This document shows positions 32,778 to 42,887 of a DNA stretch of 64,000 nucleotides, piece after piece; within the stretch, counting starts at the first letter, position 1, and each line of letters opens with the position of its first letter. The stretch spans positions 1 through 64,000 of the IMG/VR virus record IMGVR_UViG_3300025133_000044. The stretch is one strand, 5' to 3'. A model generated the notes under the pieces. It was not told the origin of the DNA. It ran no database searches and saw only the letters and a program-made list of their open reading frames with translations. Made by a program: the position numbers and the translations under genes. Source of the DNA: a virus.

Positions 32778-33626
32778 CTATAAATTTGAATTTTCTTCTT
32801 GTATCAAAGAAGCGTAATGTACGCTATAGATGTAATTTTGATCGTAACTTGTTGAATATATTGAAAAAGCAACATCAACTTTTTCTTCTTTTTTCTGCGC
32901 CCTTACAAAAGCACGTATATCCTGTAATAGATTTTTATTAGATTCTAATTCAACTGAGTTAATCGCAAAATAATATATTTTTATACGAGGGTATTTTAAA
33001 TCGTAAAACATTTTCTCTTCTTTCGATTCGTAATCAACAAGCCCAAAAGTACCAATTCTCGCTGTTATTGGTATCATGGACGGTGATAAAGTAGTCAACA
33101 AAGGCTCTATATTATTATACACATTCATCATGTGATGTGTTCCCACAATCAGCTCATTTAGACTATCCCAGTATTTTGTAATAGATAATTGTGTGACAAG
33201 TTTTTCAACTAACATATTGTTTACAATATAAATTTTTTCAAAAACAGCAGAACGAGCGTACTGTTGTAACACTTGCAAGGTTAACCTATGTTTTAACTTT
33301 GCCTCCACACCCAATGATATTTCATCTGGCTTTATGTATAAAACGCTAATCTGCTTATCTTTCAACTCTTCTAAAATTCTTAAAACAATACCACTTATAT
33401 TCCCAACTCCTGAAAGGATGAGTATGATGGGGGCATCCTTTAACTCTAGTTTAACAGATGTATAGTTTGCTTCATATTGTTCATGACTTTCCTGTTCTTC
33501 AATTTTTATAAAGGTACCGTCATAATCATTATCTTCTGTATCCATATAAAATATTTTATATTCCGGATATCCTGAAAAAATTTTTGCCATGGCGCAGCCG
33601 GGATGTCCTAGACCAACTATATTCAT
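32778..33626 (-). CDS. Putative tubulin/FtsZ-like GTPase-fold protein
   Basis: 282 residues. Reading against the FtsZ fold, the order matches: T1-like IVGLGHPGCAMAKIF (residues 3-17), T2-like YMDTED, then hydrophobic PIILILSGVGNISGIVLRIL (66-85) in the place of the GGGTGTG loop, VLYIKPDE, a helix KHRLTLQVLQQYAR, and IYIVNN (T5/T6 region). The glycine signature is degenerate, so GTP binding is uncertain; a Rossmann-type alternative remains. Its ATG overlaps the polymerase stop. No partner genes are recognised. Confidence 0.5.
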   Translation of the reverse strand: MNIVGLGHPGCAMAKIFSGYPEYKIFYMDTEDNDYDGTFIKIEEQESHEQYEANYTSVKLELKDAPIILILSGVGNISGIVLRILEELKDKQISVLYIKPDEISLGVEAKLKHRLTLQVLQQYARSAVFEKIYIVNNMLVEKLVTQLSITKYWDSLNELIVGTHHMMNVYNNIEPLLTTLSPSMIPITARIGTFGLVDYESKEEKMFYDLKYPRIKIYYFAINSVELESNKNLLQDIRAFVRAQKKEEKVDVAFSIYSTSYDQNYIYSVHYASLIQEENSNL

Positions 33627-34801
33627 GCTATTTGTTTCATACTCCCAAAATCTGTACCCATACTCAAATGGCTTGTAAATTTACCATATATAGTATCAGT
33701 AAATATATTGATTACCTCTTGCAAAATGTCCTTTTCTTCTTTGCAAATGTCTATTATCAAGCTGTCATGAATACAAAATGCAATCTTAGATTCGTATTTT
33801 TTTAACAGATTATGTACCCTCAACGCTGATCTTAAAAAAAGATCACTAGCAGTGCTTTGTACTAAATAATTTAGTACTTTGTCTTCTTTTACTTCTATCT
33901 TTCTACCAAAAGGAGTAGTAACAACACCATCATGATAATATTTTTTTATTATCTCATTCTTATCTATGTATTGCCCTAGCTTTTTGTTTCGAGCCTTGGG
34001 GTTATACAACCATGCGAAAACACGTCTCTTGCTCTCTTCTCTATCATATTTTGAATCAAAAACATGCTTATTGATTAAATTATGGATATCTCCCACAGGT
34101 TGTTCACGCCCTAAGAGACCGAATAAAGTACGTATTTCTGCTGCACTAAAATCCAATTCAACGAACAAATCATTATTAGGTCGCAAAATGCTTCGTAGCT
34201 CTTTATTTAAAGTAAGGATTGGGAAGCTTTCCTTTTCAGTTGTTAATCGGCCAGTCACGGTTCCCCAAGGCTTATATTTAATGTAGTTTGCCGAATTTTT
34301 AATTTTATTAAGTGTTTCTCTGTTTTTTATATTAATAAAATCCAAATTTTCAACACGTGTGTTTAACTCTTGCTCACTAATTTCTTTAAGGAATTTTACG
34401 AGTTCTAACATAAAATTATAGTTACTTGGTTTTTTATAATGTTCAAAAACATAATTTGCTATTTTGTTTTTAACTTCACAGTACTTAAGCAGAAACTTTT
34501 TTGGAACCAAGTCATAAAAACAAACATCGTTTAAATTGACTCCGGCTTCTTTAAAAGAAGTTAGAAAAGCCCTCGCCTTGGTTTCGACTTCACTCCACTC
34601 CTCTTTAAGATGTTCAGGACAAGTCTCCGAGAGAGATTTCCCTGCAGCCCAGATCTGAGCATATTCAACAGATCGGTTTTCAAAGTGTGGTGTATGGGCC
34701 CATGTATGTGTTAAACTTAAGTTGTTGGGATAATGGTAAAGATCACCGTCGCTATAAATAGCATAACATTCTTTTTTGTTGTCTAGCGTTTGAAATAGCA
34801 A
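33623..34801 (-). CDS. Family A DNA polymerase, polymerase domain only
   Basis: 392 residues with a TTG start (GAGGAACA upstream). Motifs: TVTGRLTT (181-188), motif A DFSAAEIR (217-224), motif B REESKRRVFAWLYN (254-267, T7 type R-x3-K-x7-Y), QSTASD (315-320), motif C HDSLII (345-350) where HDE is usual. The 3'-5' exonuclease domain of Pol I and T7 polymerase is absent, and the first 170 residues match no known domain. It could act in repair, primer-gap filling or lesion bypass beside the family C enzyme. A tubulin-like gene follows with ATGA overlap. Confidence 0.88.
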   Translation of the reverse strand: MLFQTLDNKKECYAIYSDGDLYHYPNNLSLTHTWAHTPHFENRSVEYAQIWAAGKSLSETCPEHLKEEWSEVETKARAFLTSFKEAGVNLNDVCFYDLVPKKFLLKYCEVKNKIANYVFEHYKKPSNYNFMLELVKFLKEISEQELNTRVENLDFINIKNRETLNKIKNSANYIKYKPWGTVTGRLTTEKESFPILTLNKELRSILRPNNDLFVELDFSAAEIRTLFGLLGREQPVGDIHNLINKHVFDSKYDREESKRRVFAWLYNPKARNKKLGQYIDKNEIIKKYYHDGVVTTPFGRKIEVKEDKVLNYLVQSTASDLFLRSALRVHNLLKKYESKIAFCIHDSLIIDICKEEKDILQEVINIFTDTIYGKFTSHLSMGTDFGSMKQIA

Positions 34802-34808
34802 ATGTTCC

Positions 34809-36155
34809 TCATTTTTTGTTTAAGACACCAGTCAAAGGCGCGGGCACTCGATCGGGCGAAGCTACTTTGGATTCTGCTTCCCTTTTTCTGCGATCGTAAA
34901 TAGACTTTGGATTACCGTGCCAATATTTGCCTTCTGTATTAAATATAGTTTTCAACATGCCCCTAGTCAAGTCATTTATATAATCTAACGCTGCTCCAGA
35001 TCCAAACATCCTGCTTCGTCTAATTAACTCTTTAGAATAATTAGAAAAATTAACTTTATTATGAGGAGTATTAGACTCTAATAATCTGAGTTTTAAAATA
35101 ATTTTTAGCCAGTATTCGCTGCCGTATACGTTAACGTGTCCCGGCGCATCAGCAAATGGAAGGTGAGCGGAAAGGAACAGTGGTTCTCTAAAATTCTGTT
35201 GTTGTTTCACTTTAATCTTGGAGCATTCTCCACTGGAGTTGGTTTCGTATTTTATTTTTGTGTAAGCCTCAAATTGAGAATAGAAAGTATTATAAAAAGA
35301 AAACATATAGTTTTTAAAATTATCAAGTTCTGCAAGATGGGCTTTTTCATAATAATATTCAAAAACATTTTCAAATTGAATACCGTAATTTCCCATGTAT
35401 TTTTTTGCACCCAGAACTCCAGCATCTTCAGAATTCGGCAATGCGCCGGAGGCGACATTAAAAACCAGGCGCCACGGAGCATTCTTATCTACCATAAAAC
35501 CAAACTTTTTTGCTGTTTTTACGAAAAATACAAAATTAGGATCGCTAACATACTTTAAAACATTTTTATTGTTTGCTACTCCATGCAGTTCTGGTGCGAT
35601 TTCTAACATCAAACCACTAATGTAAGGACTACAATGGTGTGATAAAATATATCCGGTTCTTGTAATCGGAAAATAATAGACTATTCTGCTAATATAAATT
35701 AAAAACTGTTGCATGAAATCATGAAAATTTTTAATTTTTTCAAAACGACGTTCAATCATTAAATATTTTTCAACAAAATCATTATATATTTTGTTCACGT
35801 ATTGATAGTACGACCACTCTAAGTCACCAGCTCTCTGAGCTTTATGAACCTTTATCCTTCTATACAACAAGCTTTTTTTGTTGAGGCCAGGATCCATTTT
35901 TCGTACGTAGCCGCGCATATCATTAAAAGCCTCGGCTACAAAATCGATAGCTAGTTCAGTTCTGTCCCCGCCAGTATAAATTTCTGCCAAGTTTGCAACA
36001 TTAGCCAGATAAATTGCATCTCCTCGCCGGTCTATTCTACCATAAAGAAGTTGTTTTCGTTCTAAGTCGAAATGTTTTACACCATCGAAATTAGGATAAA
36101 AATTATGTAAATTACTTTTGGAATTGAAAATAGCTTCTGTGACTTTATTTGACAT
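34809..36155 (-). CDS. Unknown 448-residue protein
   Basis: 448 residues, rich in aromatic residues (many Y and F), mostly helical, with a Pro/Lys-rich tail (PDRVPAPLTGVLNKK). AGAGGAAAATAAATT precedes the ATG. It lies between the family A polymerase and baseplate genes. I see no catalytic motif. Position and size fit a baseplate-associated or replication accessory protein; undecided. Confidence 0.7.
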   Translation of the reverse strand: MSNKVTEAIFNSKSNLHNFYPNFDGVKHFDLERKQLLYGRIDRRGDAIYLANVANLAEIYTGGDRTELAIDFVAEAFNDMRGYVRKMDPGLNKKSLLYRRIKVHKAQRAGDLEWSYYQYVNKIYNDFVEKYLMIERRFEKIKNFHDFMQQFLIYISRIVYYFPITRTGYILSHHCSPYISGLMLEIAPELHGVANNKNVLKYVSDPNFVFFVKTAKKFGFMVDKNAPWRLVFNVASGALPNSEDAGVLGAKKYMGNYGIQFENVFEYYYEKAHLAELDNFKNYMFSFYNTFYSQFEAYTKIKYETNSSGECSKIKVKQQQNFREPLFLSAHLPFADAPGHVNVYGSEYWLKIILKLRLLESNTPHNKVNFSNYSKELIRRSRMFGSGAALDYINDLTRGMLKTIFNTEGKYWHGNPKSIYDRRKREAESKVASPDRVPAPLTGVLNKK

Positions 36156-36158
36156 AAT

Positions 36159-39080
36159 TTATTTTCCTCTTTTTTTGCCAAACCCTTGCTGTTTCCCTGT
36201 CAAGCGGGTTTCATAATGACCTGAACTTATTTCCATCTCTGTTTCCATGATCGCAAAATATCCACCCAAATTTAACTGATAGGCTAATGATTTAGCATCT
36301 GCGACATCTCCCAGACCAAGAAGACTAGCATTTGCGTAAAAAAGCATACCAGGTGTAAAAAGAGAATTTCCAATTAAAGTTACATCACAATCATATACTT
36401 CTCTCAATTGCGCAAGTTGGTCACCTCCGCCTTCGATCGCATGAAAGCTCCTCATTACGCCGAGGCCTTTTAGAGCGCTTTTTTTAAATTTCATACTTTT
36501 TAGTAAGCCACGATCAGATCCAATGTTGAAGTGGAATAAGCCATCTTTTATATCTTCCTGGGGGCGTCCTGTTCTTTTTGTTATATCTCTTATTGTAGAG
36601 ACTTGAACTAACCAGTAGTCAAAAGAAGTTCTAATCATTGATTCATCAGAAGTAACCTGGCGCGCCTTATCATAGTAATTAACAGTAAACTCATCACTGT
36701 ATATATCAATTTCTGGTTCAAGTGGCAACAGTTCAGTCACTGGAGATGTGGGCCGGCCACAGATGGTTATTTTTGCACCTTTCATTTGTCGTCCTGGAAG
36801 GGACAAACTTATGCTTTCCGTTCGAGTGCCACGAGGTTTAAGTGCTCTTATAAAGTCAGTAGATAAAGCAGGCATCACTAGTTGATTGATAATTTTTGTA
36901 ATGAAAGTACCAATTGGCATTTTAATTTTAGCTTTTCTTACAATTGTTTGAAGAAACCAAGCCTGGAAAAGATCAAAAGAAATTGGGAATTGAGCTAGAT
37001 TAATTCGTTGTAAAGTAGAGCTGCTATCATAATATTCTAAAGGACCTAGTAACAAACGTACTCCATTTAATGGGTAATCTAAAGCAGACTCTTCACCCTC
37101 TATATAGCTTTCTTGTACATAAATATGCGATCCTTGATTAGGCATCGTAGGATTTTTGGTGTCTCTACCCTCAGCAAGAGCAAGAGTCTGTGATGGGAGC
37201 TTTAAAGCTTTTAATCCTGCATTTTTGCAAGCTAACTCAATAATATCTCCTAAAAACAAAAAGTAGTATTTATGAGGACCCTCGGATGGAGATAATACCG
37301 ATACCTTGGCAGGATCTCTTTCAGGTGGCTCATCTGCTTTTTTTCCATCTTTTGATTTTGATTCTTCTTCTACAGCTGCTTTAATAGAGTTGGCAGTCGA
37401 TTGTTTAAGATTTGCCAAAGATTTATCAGACGACATTTTTATTTCACTGCACCGACCGACAGCCAAAGTTTTACTAGCCTCTCCTATAGCGGTGGTACTT
37501 TCCCTTTTTGCTTCTTCTCTTTTTATCTTGCTTTTTTTTGTTGCTTCGTCGCCGGCTGAGTTAATTAATCCCATAGCTTGTTGGACTTTTTCTTTATTAG
37601 CGGAAGCACAAAATAATCGAGTTCCATTCCCGCCCGCAGTTTGAGGGTTTCCATCAATTAACTGAGCCATGAAACCTTCATAAACCTGTTCTCTAAATGC
37701 TGCTCCTTTCTTTTTTAGTGCACTTATTAGTAGGTTAACATTATCAGCCTCTTTAAACCATTCAAATATTTTAGCTAAATCAGGAGTTTTATCTGATGCG
37801 CCGGGAACGTTTTCCGCCTTTATTATGGATACAAATAATTCACTCTCTTTTAGCAATTTTTGTATTAATTTTTTTGCTTCGCAATCAGGTATTTTACATG
37901 CTGGCGAATTCATTCCTCTATGCGCAGATAAAATTTGACTTGAAAGTTTAGCTAACGCACCATAATTATTCTTAATTTCTGCTTTGGGGCTGTACAAGAG
38001 ATTTCCTTCCTTCCCTACAACAAACGTTTCTTGAAAAATGTTAGCGTAACTATTGTTTAAGACTGATTCTATTCGTCCCCAGTAATTGATAGATAAAGTT
38101 ACAGAACCGTCGTCGTCTATATTAAAATCATAATCTCTCAAAGATAATGCTAAAACAATGTTCATTTTTTCCAAGCTTTCAAGTAATTTTACTTGTTTAG
38201 AATTAGAAGGTTCAGAGCCGATATTTTGAATCATATCTTTGGTGGGAGAATGATATCCCAATAAAACTTTAATTTCATAGTGCATGGGATTTATGTGTTC
38301 AGTCTCTCTATCAATTCTAGCGCCTGGATGGATAACCAAATCTACGTATCTCAAACCTCCTTTCTCTGGTGGCGGTTCACCGGGTGGTTGAGCAGTCAAG
38401 TCTTTAAGACTTTTTAATTTTATTTGAAGAGAGCATTCTATATTATGTTCGACTGCACCATGAGAAGTACCTATTTGTCTCACCCTAAACGATTCTAGGC
38501 CAATATTTCTCCACGAGGCTTTCGTTGATTCGCTAGCCAAGTAATCTTCAACAGAAGCAGCATTTTCCCTACCAAAATTATCTGAAAACTTGAACTCCCT
38601 GTAACACGGGGTGTTAAGCGGTATCCTTTGGCCGGTTGCCATAGTTTGGACTTCTGTAAATCCATCTGGAGAAGAGCCCTCCGTGGGTCCTTCTGCGTCG
38701 ATTACAGTTTCTGTGGCGGCTTCAGGGGCCAATTCTTCATAAGTAACACGATATATTTTAATTTTTGGCTGCAACAAAGATAGTGTGGAATTCTTTAATC
38801 CCAAAAAAGGAGATAGGTCTGGCAACCCCCTTAATCTAGTCACAATATCTGGGCTGCTGCCATTAACCTGTCGAAAAGTTCTATAAGCGAAAAGACCTAG
38901 ATGTTCCCTGTAGTAAGAAGAGACTTCATTAATATTTTGACTTAAAATATACTGCTCTACATTACGAAAATTTCTTTCATGTCTTCGAACACGTTTCTCT
39001 TCTTTAAGGCGGCGCTTCTTTTCTTCTGAAACTTCGTCTTTCCCATCTTTGCTAGCTGCATCTTTTTTGGGGTCAGCCAT
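36159..39080 (-). CDS. Large baseplate/tail structural protein
   Basis: 973 residues. A basic coiled N-terminus (KKRRLKEEKRVRRHERNF) leads into beta-rich domains. The last 100 residues (VYDCDVTLIGNSLFTPGMLF, then LGGYFAIMETEMEISSGHYE) follow the pattern of phage hub proteins where a loop-strand pair (PGM-x-Y, GGYY-V) closes the fold. It precedes the LysM wedge gene (13 bases), so a baseplate hub or wedge role is likely. A low-complexity charged region lies around residues 500-610. Confidence 0.7.
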   Translation of the reverse strand: MADPKKDAASKDGKDEVSEEKKRRLKEEKRVRRHERNFRNVEQYILSQNINEVSSYYREHLGLFAYRTFRQVNGSSPDIVTRLRGLPDLSPFLGLKNSTLSLLQPKIKIYRVTYEELAPEAATETVIDAEGPTEGSSPDGFTEVQTMATGQRIPLNTPCYREFKFSDNFGRENAASVEDYLASESTKASWRNIGLESFRVRQIGTSHGAVEHNIECSLQIKLKSLKDLTAQPPGEPPPEKGGLRYVDLVIHPGARIDRETEHINPMHYEIKVLLGYHSPTKDMIQNIGSEPSNSKQVKLLESLEKMNIVLALSLRDYDFNIDDDGSVTLSINYWGRIESVLNNSYANIFQETFVVGKEGNLLYSPKAEIKNNYGALAKLSSQILSAHRGMNSPACKIPDCEAKKLIQKLLKESELFVSIIKAENVPGASDKTPDLAKIFEWFKEADNVNLLISALKKKGAAFREQVYEGFMAQLIDGNPQTAGGNGTRLFCASANKEKVQQAMGLINSAGDEATKKSKIKREEAKRESTTAIGEASKTLAVGRCSEIKMSSDKSLANLKQSTANSIKAAVEEESKSKDGKKADEPPERDPAKVSVLSPSEGPHKYYFLFLGDIIELACKNAGLKALKLPSQTLALAEGRDTKNPTMPNQGSHIYVQESYIEGEESALDYPLNGVRLLLGPLEYYDSSSTLQRINLAQFPISFDLFQAWFLQTIVRKAKIKMPIGTFITKIINQLVMPALSTDFIRALKPRGTRTESISLSLPGRQMKGAKITICGRPTSPVTELLPLEPEIDIYSDEFTVNYYDKARQVTSDESMIRTSFDYWLVQVSTIRDITKRTGRPQEDIKDGLFHFNIGSDRGLLKSMKFKKSALKGLGVMRSFHAIEGGGDQLAQLREVYDCDVTLIGNSLFTPGMLFYANASLLGLGDVADAKSLAYQLNLGGYFAIMETEMEISSGHYETRLTGKQQGFGKKRGK

Positions 39081-39092
39081 ATTCTTCTCCGA

Positions 39093-39425
39093 TTAATATC
39101 CCATGTAGTATAACACAGAATCCAAAGGAAGTGGGATATATATTATTTGTCCTGGTCTAACATGAAACTCTGTTGGCTTCTGGTTGTAGAGAGCAATGAC
39201 CCACCATTTTTCTGGATCGTTGTAAAACTCATTAGCCAGTTTAAAGAAACGATCTCCAACGCCCCAAACGTGCTGGGCTCTTTTAAAATTCTTAAGATCT
39301 GCGACAGAAGGATGGCGGAATTGAGGTGTATCATACTGACGTATGAATTTCTTTCCTCTACTCTTTAAATAACGTCTATAGGCAGAGTTATTGTTAATAT
39401 AAATGTTTTGATTAAAATATCTCAT
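39093..39425 (-). CDS. Baseplate wedge protein with LysM domain (gp53-like)
   Basis: 110 residues. The LysM-like core is clear: HVWGVGDRFFKLANEFYNDP, then WWVIALYN and VRPGQIIYIP. This matches T4 gp53 and other baseplate LysM proteins, which use the domain for assembly and not for peptidoglycan binding. It lies between the 973-residue baseplate protein and 39430-40608. TAGGAGGAGAAGG precedes the ATG. Confidence 0.85.
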   Translation of the reverse strand: MRYFNQNIYINNNSAYRRYLKSRGKKFIRQYDTPQFRHPSVADLKNFKRAQHVWGVGDRFFKLANEFYNDPEKWWVIALYNQKPTEFHVRPGQIIYIPLPLDSVLYYMGY

Positions 39426-39429
39426 AATA

Positions 39430-40608
39430 TTATCCTTCTCCTCCTAGAGTAAGGTTGCCGACACCGAGCCCCAGGGGACTCGGCTCAAAAAAGCCTTCAG
39501 GTTGGCCACCCTGGCCAGTGAGATCGAAGATGCGGTCTTCTTCAACCGCCTGCTCACGAATCGCTGCTTGGTTTTCTTCCAGGCAACCTTCGAGTTTTCC
39601 ATCGGCGGGGTTGACGTCGCAAAGTCTCTCGGTTGGAGCATCAACGACAGCATCTTCGACGGGGTTGACGTTAACTGCTGCGGCATCTTTATCCTTTGTT
39701 GGATCAGGTAGGTCTTTATCCAATTCTATGCCATATGGAAAAGAGCGCGCAATGTTTGAACCTTCGTTGGACGGTCCGCGCCAGTCTCCAGTATTGTGGT
39801 CCCACCCTAATGAATGTTCATGAATAGCGGTTAAATTAAAACTGAGTTTATATTCTGCTGGAATTACAAAATTAGATGGTCGAGTTGTTCCTTCGCCTAT
39901 CAAAGCGTCATATCGATCTTGGTCGTTAACCCGGCCGGTGGGGGCAACGACCAAGCCCTCCAGATCCCGTAGGGGATCTGGTCCCGCGGGGTCAACACCC
40001 AAATGCTGGTCTACAACAATCGGTATAAAACCAGCTTTCTTATTGTGACTAACTCTTACTCCTGTGATAGTGCATAATAGACCCTCAAAATGATTTGCAG
40101 ACATAATCATATTAGCGTATTTAACTCTGAAAAGAGGTGAGGCGGAAACTGCATTTGTTCCGTGAGAATCCTCCTTGTAAGCAGGGTATAGAGAAGCCAA
40201 GAACCAATTTATATTAGCGAGATTTCTTAATGCCATATTCTTTCCACTAGATGGTACAGTAATAGTTAATGCCAGATTACGCTGTGAAGCTTTCCAAATA
40301 TGATATCTATCGGGACGTCCATAAACATTTACTGAATTAAAGTCTGGACGGAAATTATCTACAAAAGCGTCCAAGAAAGCTATAAATGTAATCCTAGGTG
40401 GATTTTTAATGTGCATTGGTATAATTTCTATTAGAGTTCCTCGGGCGGCGGCGGTGGTGACGACACTATCTTTTTCCTCTCCCGACTTTATTATTTCTGG
40501 AGTGACTTTTGTAAAGCTTTTCTGCATGCCGTTGACATCGTTCTTTGCGATTAAGCTTCTTTCGTACGGGAGAAAGCTTTGTTTTGCCTGAAAAAATTTA
40601 TTTGCCAT
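39430..40608 (-). CDS. Tail-tip/baseplate structural protein
   Basis: 392 residues, beta-rich core (ITFIAFLDAFVDNFRPDF, VYGRPDRYHIWKASQRN) and an acidic disordered C-terminus. It directly follows the tape measure gene (2-base gap), the usual place of proteins that join tube to baseplate (T4 gp48/gp54 role). The match is by position and architecture, not clear homology. AAAGGTAGATAATA precedes the ATG. Confidence 0.65.
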   Translation of the reverse strand: MANKFFQAKQSFLPYERSLIAKNDVNGMQKSFTKVTPEIIKSGEEKDSVVTTAAARGTLIEIIPMHIKNPPRITFIAFLDAFVDNFRPDFNSVNVYGRPDRYHIWKASQRNLALTITVPSSGKNMALRNLANINWFLASLYPAYKEDSHGTNAVSASPLFRVKYANMIMSANHFEGLLCTITGVRVSHNKKAGFIPIVVDQHLGVDPAGPDPLRDLEGLVVAPTGRVNDQDRYDALIGEGTTRPSNFVIPAEYKLSFNLTAIHEHSLGWDHNTGDWRGPSNEGSNIARSFPYGIELDKDLPDPTKDKDAAAVNVNPVEDAVVDAPTERLCDVNPADGKLEGCLEENQAAIREQAVEEDRIFDLTGQGGQPEGFFEPSPLGLGVGNLTLGGEG

Positions 40609-40610
40609 TA

Positions 40611-42854
40611 TTATCTACCTTTCTGCACCGCTGCTTTAAGTTTACCTTCCATAGTGTGCGGCAGCAGGATCCGGAAAAGTTTCAAGCCGTCGACGTTGAC
40701 AATAAGTTCCTGCTGGCCTGCGCCAGATTGGCCGGTGGCCTGGTCTGCTTCCTCGCGGGGGTGCACCACGATAGTGGGGGCGTTTAAAAGTTGAGTGATC
40801 AGCCCTTTGATCTGATCTACACTCCCGGGATCTGAGATATTTACAGCATTTAACATTACCGCAGCATCCTGGAAAGTTTTGCCGGCAGCTTCGGCAGCGG
40901 CTGTGTCGATATTAACAACCCAATCAAATGGTTTGGAAGCACCTAGGGCCGCGGCGGCAGCTGCAGCGCGCTCCATCCCACCGACAAAAGGAGTAAGTTT
41001 AGTATCCACTTCGGATTGTGAAGGCATACCTGTCCATATAGTTCCAGTTTCATCTGTTATCTCTTTGATCTTGTCCATCGACTCTCTGACTCTTTCTTCA
41101 ATCTTTGTGCCGGCCGTCTCATCGCCGCCGAATATTACACCCCACATGCCAAGTTCTCTTATACTACCCAGGAAGGGTAATTTATCTATTACGTCAGCAG
41201 CCTTAGTTACTTTTTCTATTACTGATTCTATCATAAGTAGACCAGCCGGGCCTGCAATTTTCCTGTCCAGGTTGGCGCCGGCCGGTTCAGCCAGAACGTC
41301 AATAAGGCTTTGAAGGGCTTTGACTGGTTTGACTCCCAACATTTCATTGACTTCTCTAACGATATTAGTATAATCTCTCATTGGACCTGCTAGTTCAGAC
41401 CAGCTTTTCTTCAATAGGTCCGTAGAACTTATTGCTTTTTTAATGCGCTCTTCCATTTCGTCTTGTTTGGTTGCCGCAGTATCCATTCCCTCACCAGCCA
41501 TTTGGAAATCTTCTTGGCTACCAAATAATCTTGCAGCAGATTCAACGTCCATGTCAAGAGCGTTGGCGATGACCAACCTTTGGCGACGATCCATGTCTTC
41601 AAAAGCAACACCCGCATCTGCCACTGCTTCTTTTATCAATTCAAATTTTTCAGCAGGGTCCGCATGGACAAGCTCCATAACAGATAAATGAGTACCACCC
41701 AATATCGCGTTTAGTTTGCCGGCTGCGTTCGCCGCGCCATCGAATGTATCAAATTTTTGTGCAAACTTATCCAAGTTTGCTAAAGATATTCCAGTCGCTT
41801 GAGCTTGAGCTGCCATACCAGCAAAAACGTCAATAGAACGATCACCATACTGAATTAATGTTTTTGCTGAAGTGTTAAAATCGGCTATTGCTTGGTTAAC
41901 ATCAATGCCCAAAGAGACTGCCAAACCATCCAATCTTTTGGTGCTTTCCATGGCCATGGCTGGAGTTTGTTTTAAAGCTCTCATAAACAGATCAATATTT
42001 TTTGTTGAGGCCTCAGTCGTCACGCCATATTTGGCCATACCAGCCACTAAATTAGCAACTCGACTCATTACTTCTCGATCCCCTAAAGAATGCAAACCTG
42101 TGCGGAGGCCAGAAATATGTTTTGTTATGGCCTGCATCGAAAGGCCGAGATCCTTTCCATCCAAGCCAATCTCACGCATAATTCCTCTATATGCCACCAT
42201 TCCTTCGGGGGTCTTAAAAGCTCCCATGGCGGAGACCTGTACTCTCTCAAGCGCTTCAGAATACAAACCAGTGGCAGCGGTATACTTATGAAGGCCAGTG
42301 TCCATTGTTTTCGCGAAGTCATTCATGTTCTCTGTTATTTTGCCAAAAAATTCAGTAACTGGAGTATGGAACCTGGCAATTGCAATTTTTTGATTGCTTA
42401 CATTGTCGGCTATTTTTACACTCGATCTTTTCCAAGCGTCCTCATATTTCTTAAGTTCTTTCATGGCCTCGTCGTCGCCGACGGCCTTGCGCTTGCGGGC
42501 CCAGTCTGCCGTTTCTGCTTCTTTCATGTTTGCAGCTGCAATTTTTTGTTTAGCAGCTGCAAGCTTTAAATTTTCAGCTTTGAGTTTCGCTACCGCGGCG
42601 AGGGCGTCTTTGTACTTCTTTGTTTCCTCGTTGCCGAGGTCAATTATTTCTTGCGCTTTATCAATTAAGCCTTCTCTTTTAGTTATCATGCGTTGATAAC
42701 CGTCAACATTGGCCGTAATCATATCAGCCATGTGTTTCAAGTTCTCTTCTTCGGCGGTGCTTAATTCAGCTGCAGCTTCGCTTTTTGCTTTTCTTAGCTT
42801 TTTATAAAGAGTAATCAGCTTTTCTACATCTTCTGGATTGTCTGGTACCGCCAT
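40611..42854 (-). CDS. Tail tape measure protein
   Basis: 747 residues from the ATG at 42854 (GAGGGGGATGAA upstream). An N-terminal coiled coil (about 1-130, E/K/A heptads) is followed by a long helical region with small repeats (MGAFKTPEGMVAYRGIMREI) and hydrophobic patches typical of tape measures; the end is Ala-rich. At roughly 1.5 angstrom per residue the tail would be about 110 nm. It follows the gp26-like and 54-residue genes, as tape measures do after assembly chaperones, and has the late motif 25 bases upstream. Confidence 0.85.
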   Translation of the reverse strand: MAVPDNPEDVEKLITLYKKLRKAKSEAAAELSTAEEENLKHMADMITANVDGYQRMITKREGLIDKAQEIIDLGNEETKKYKDALAAVAKLKAENLKLAAAKQKIAAANMKEAETADWARKRKAVGDDEAMKELKKYEDAWKRSSVKIADNVSNQKIAIARFHTPVTEFFGKITENMNDFAKTMDTGLHKYTAATGLYSEALERVQVSAMGAFKTPEGMVAYRGIMREIGLDGKDLGLSMQAITKHISGLRTGLHSLGDREVMSRVANLVAGMAKYGVTTEASTKNIDLFMRALKQTPAMAMESTKRLDGLAVSLGIDVNQAIADFNTSAKTLIQYGDRSIDVFAGMAAQAQATGISLANLDKFAQKFDTFDGAANAAGKLNAILGGTHLSVMELVHADPAEKFELIKEAVADAGVAFEDMDRRQRLVIANALDMDVESAARLFGSQEDFQMAGEGMDTAATKQDEMEERIKKAISSTDLLKKSWSELAGPMRDYTNIVREVNEMLGVKPVKALQSLIDVLAEPAGANLDRKIAGPAGLLMIESVIEKVTKAADVIDKLPFLGSIRELGMWGVIFGGDETAGTKIEERVRESMDKIKEITDETGTIWTGMPSQSEVDTKLTPFVGGMERAAAAAAALGASKPFDWVVNIDTAAAEAAGKTFQDAAVMLNAVNISDPGSVDQIKGLITQLLNAPTIVVHPREEADQATGQSGAGQQELIVNVDGLKLFRILLPHTMEGKLKAAVQKGR

Positions 42855-42879
42855 TTCATCCCCCTCACATGGTGCATAG

Positions 42880-42887
42880 TAAATAGT
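42880..42887 (-). promoter_or_regulatory. Late-promoter-like motif ACTATTTA
   Basis: TCTACTATTTACTATG on the minus strand, 25 bases before the tape measure ATG. Confidence 0.6.
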
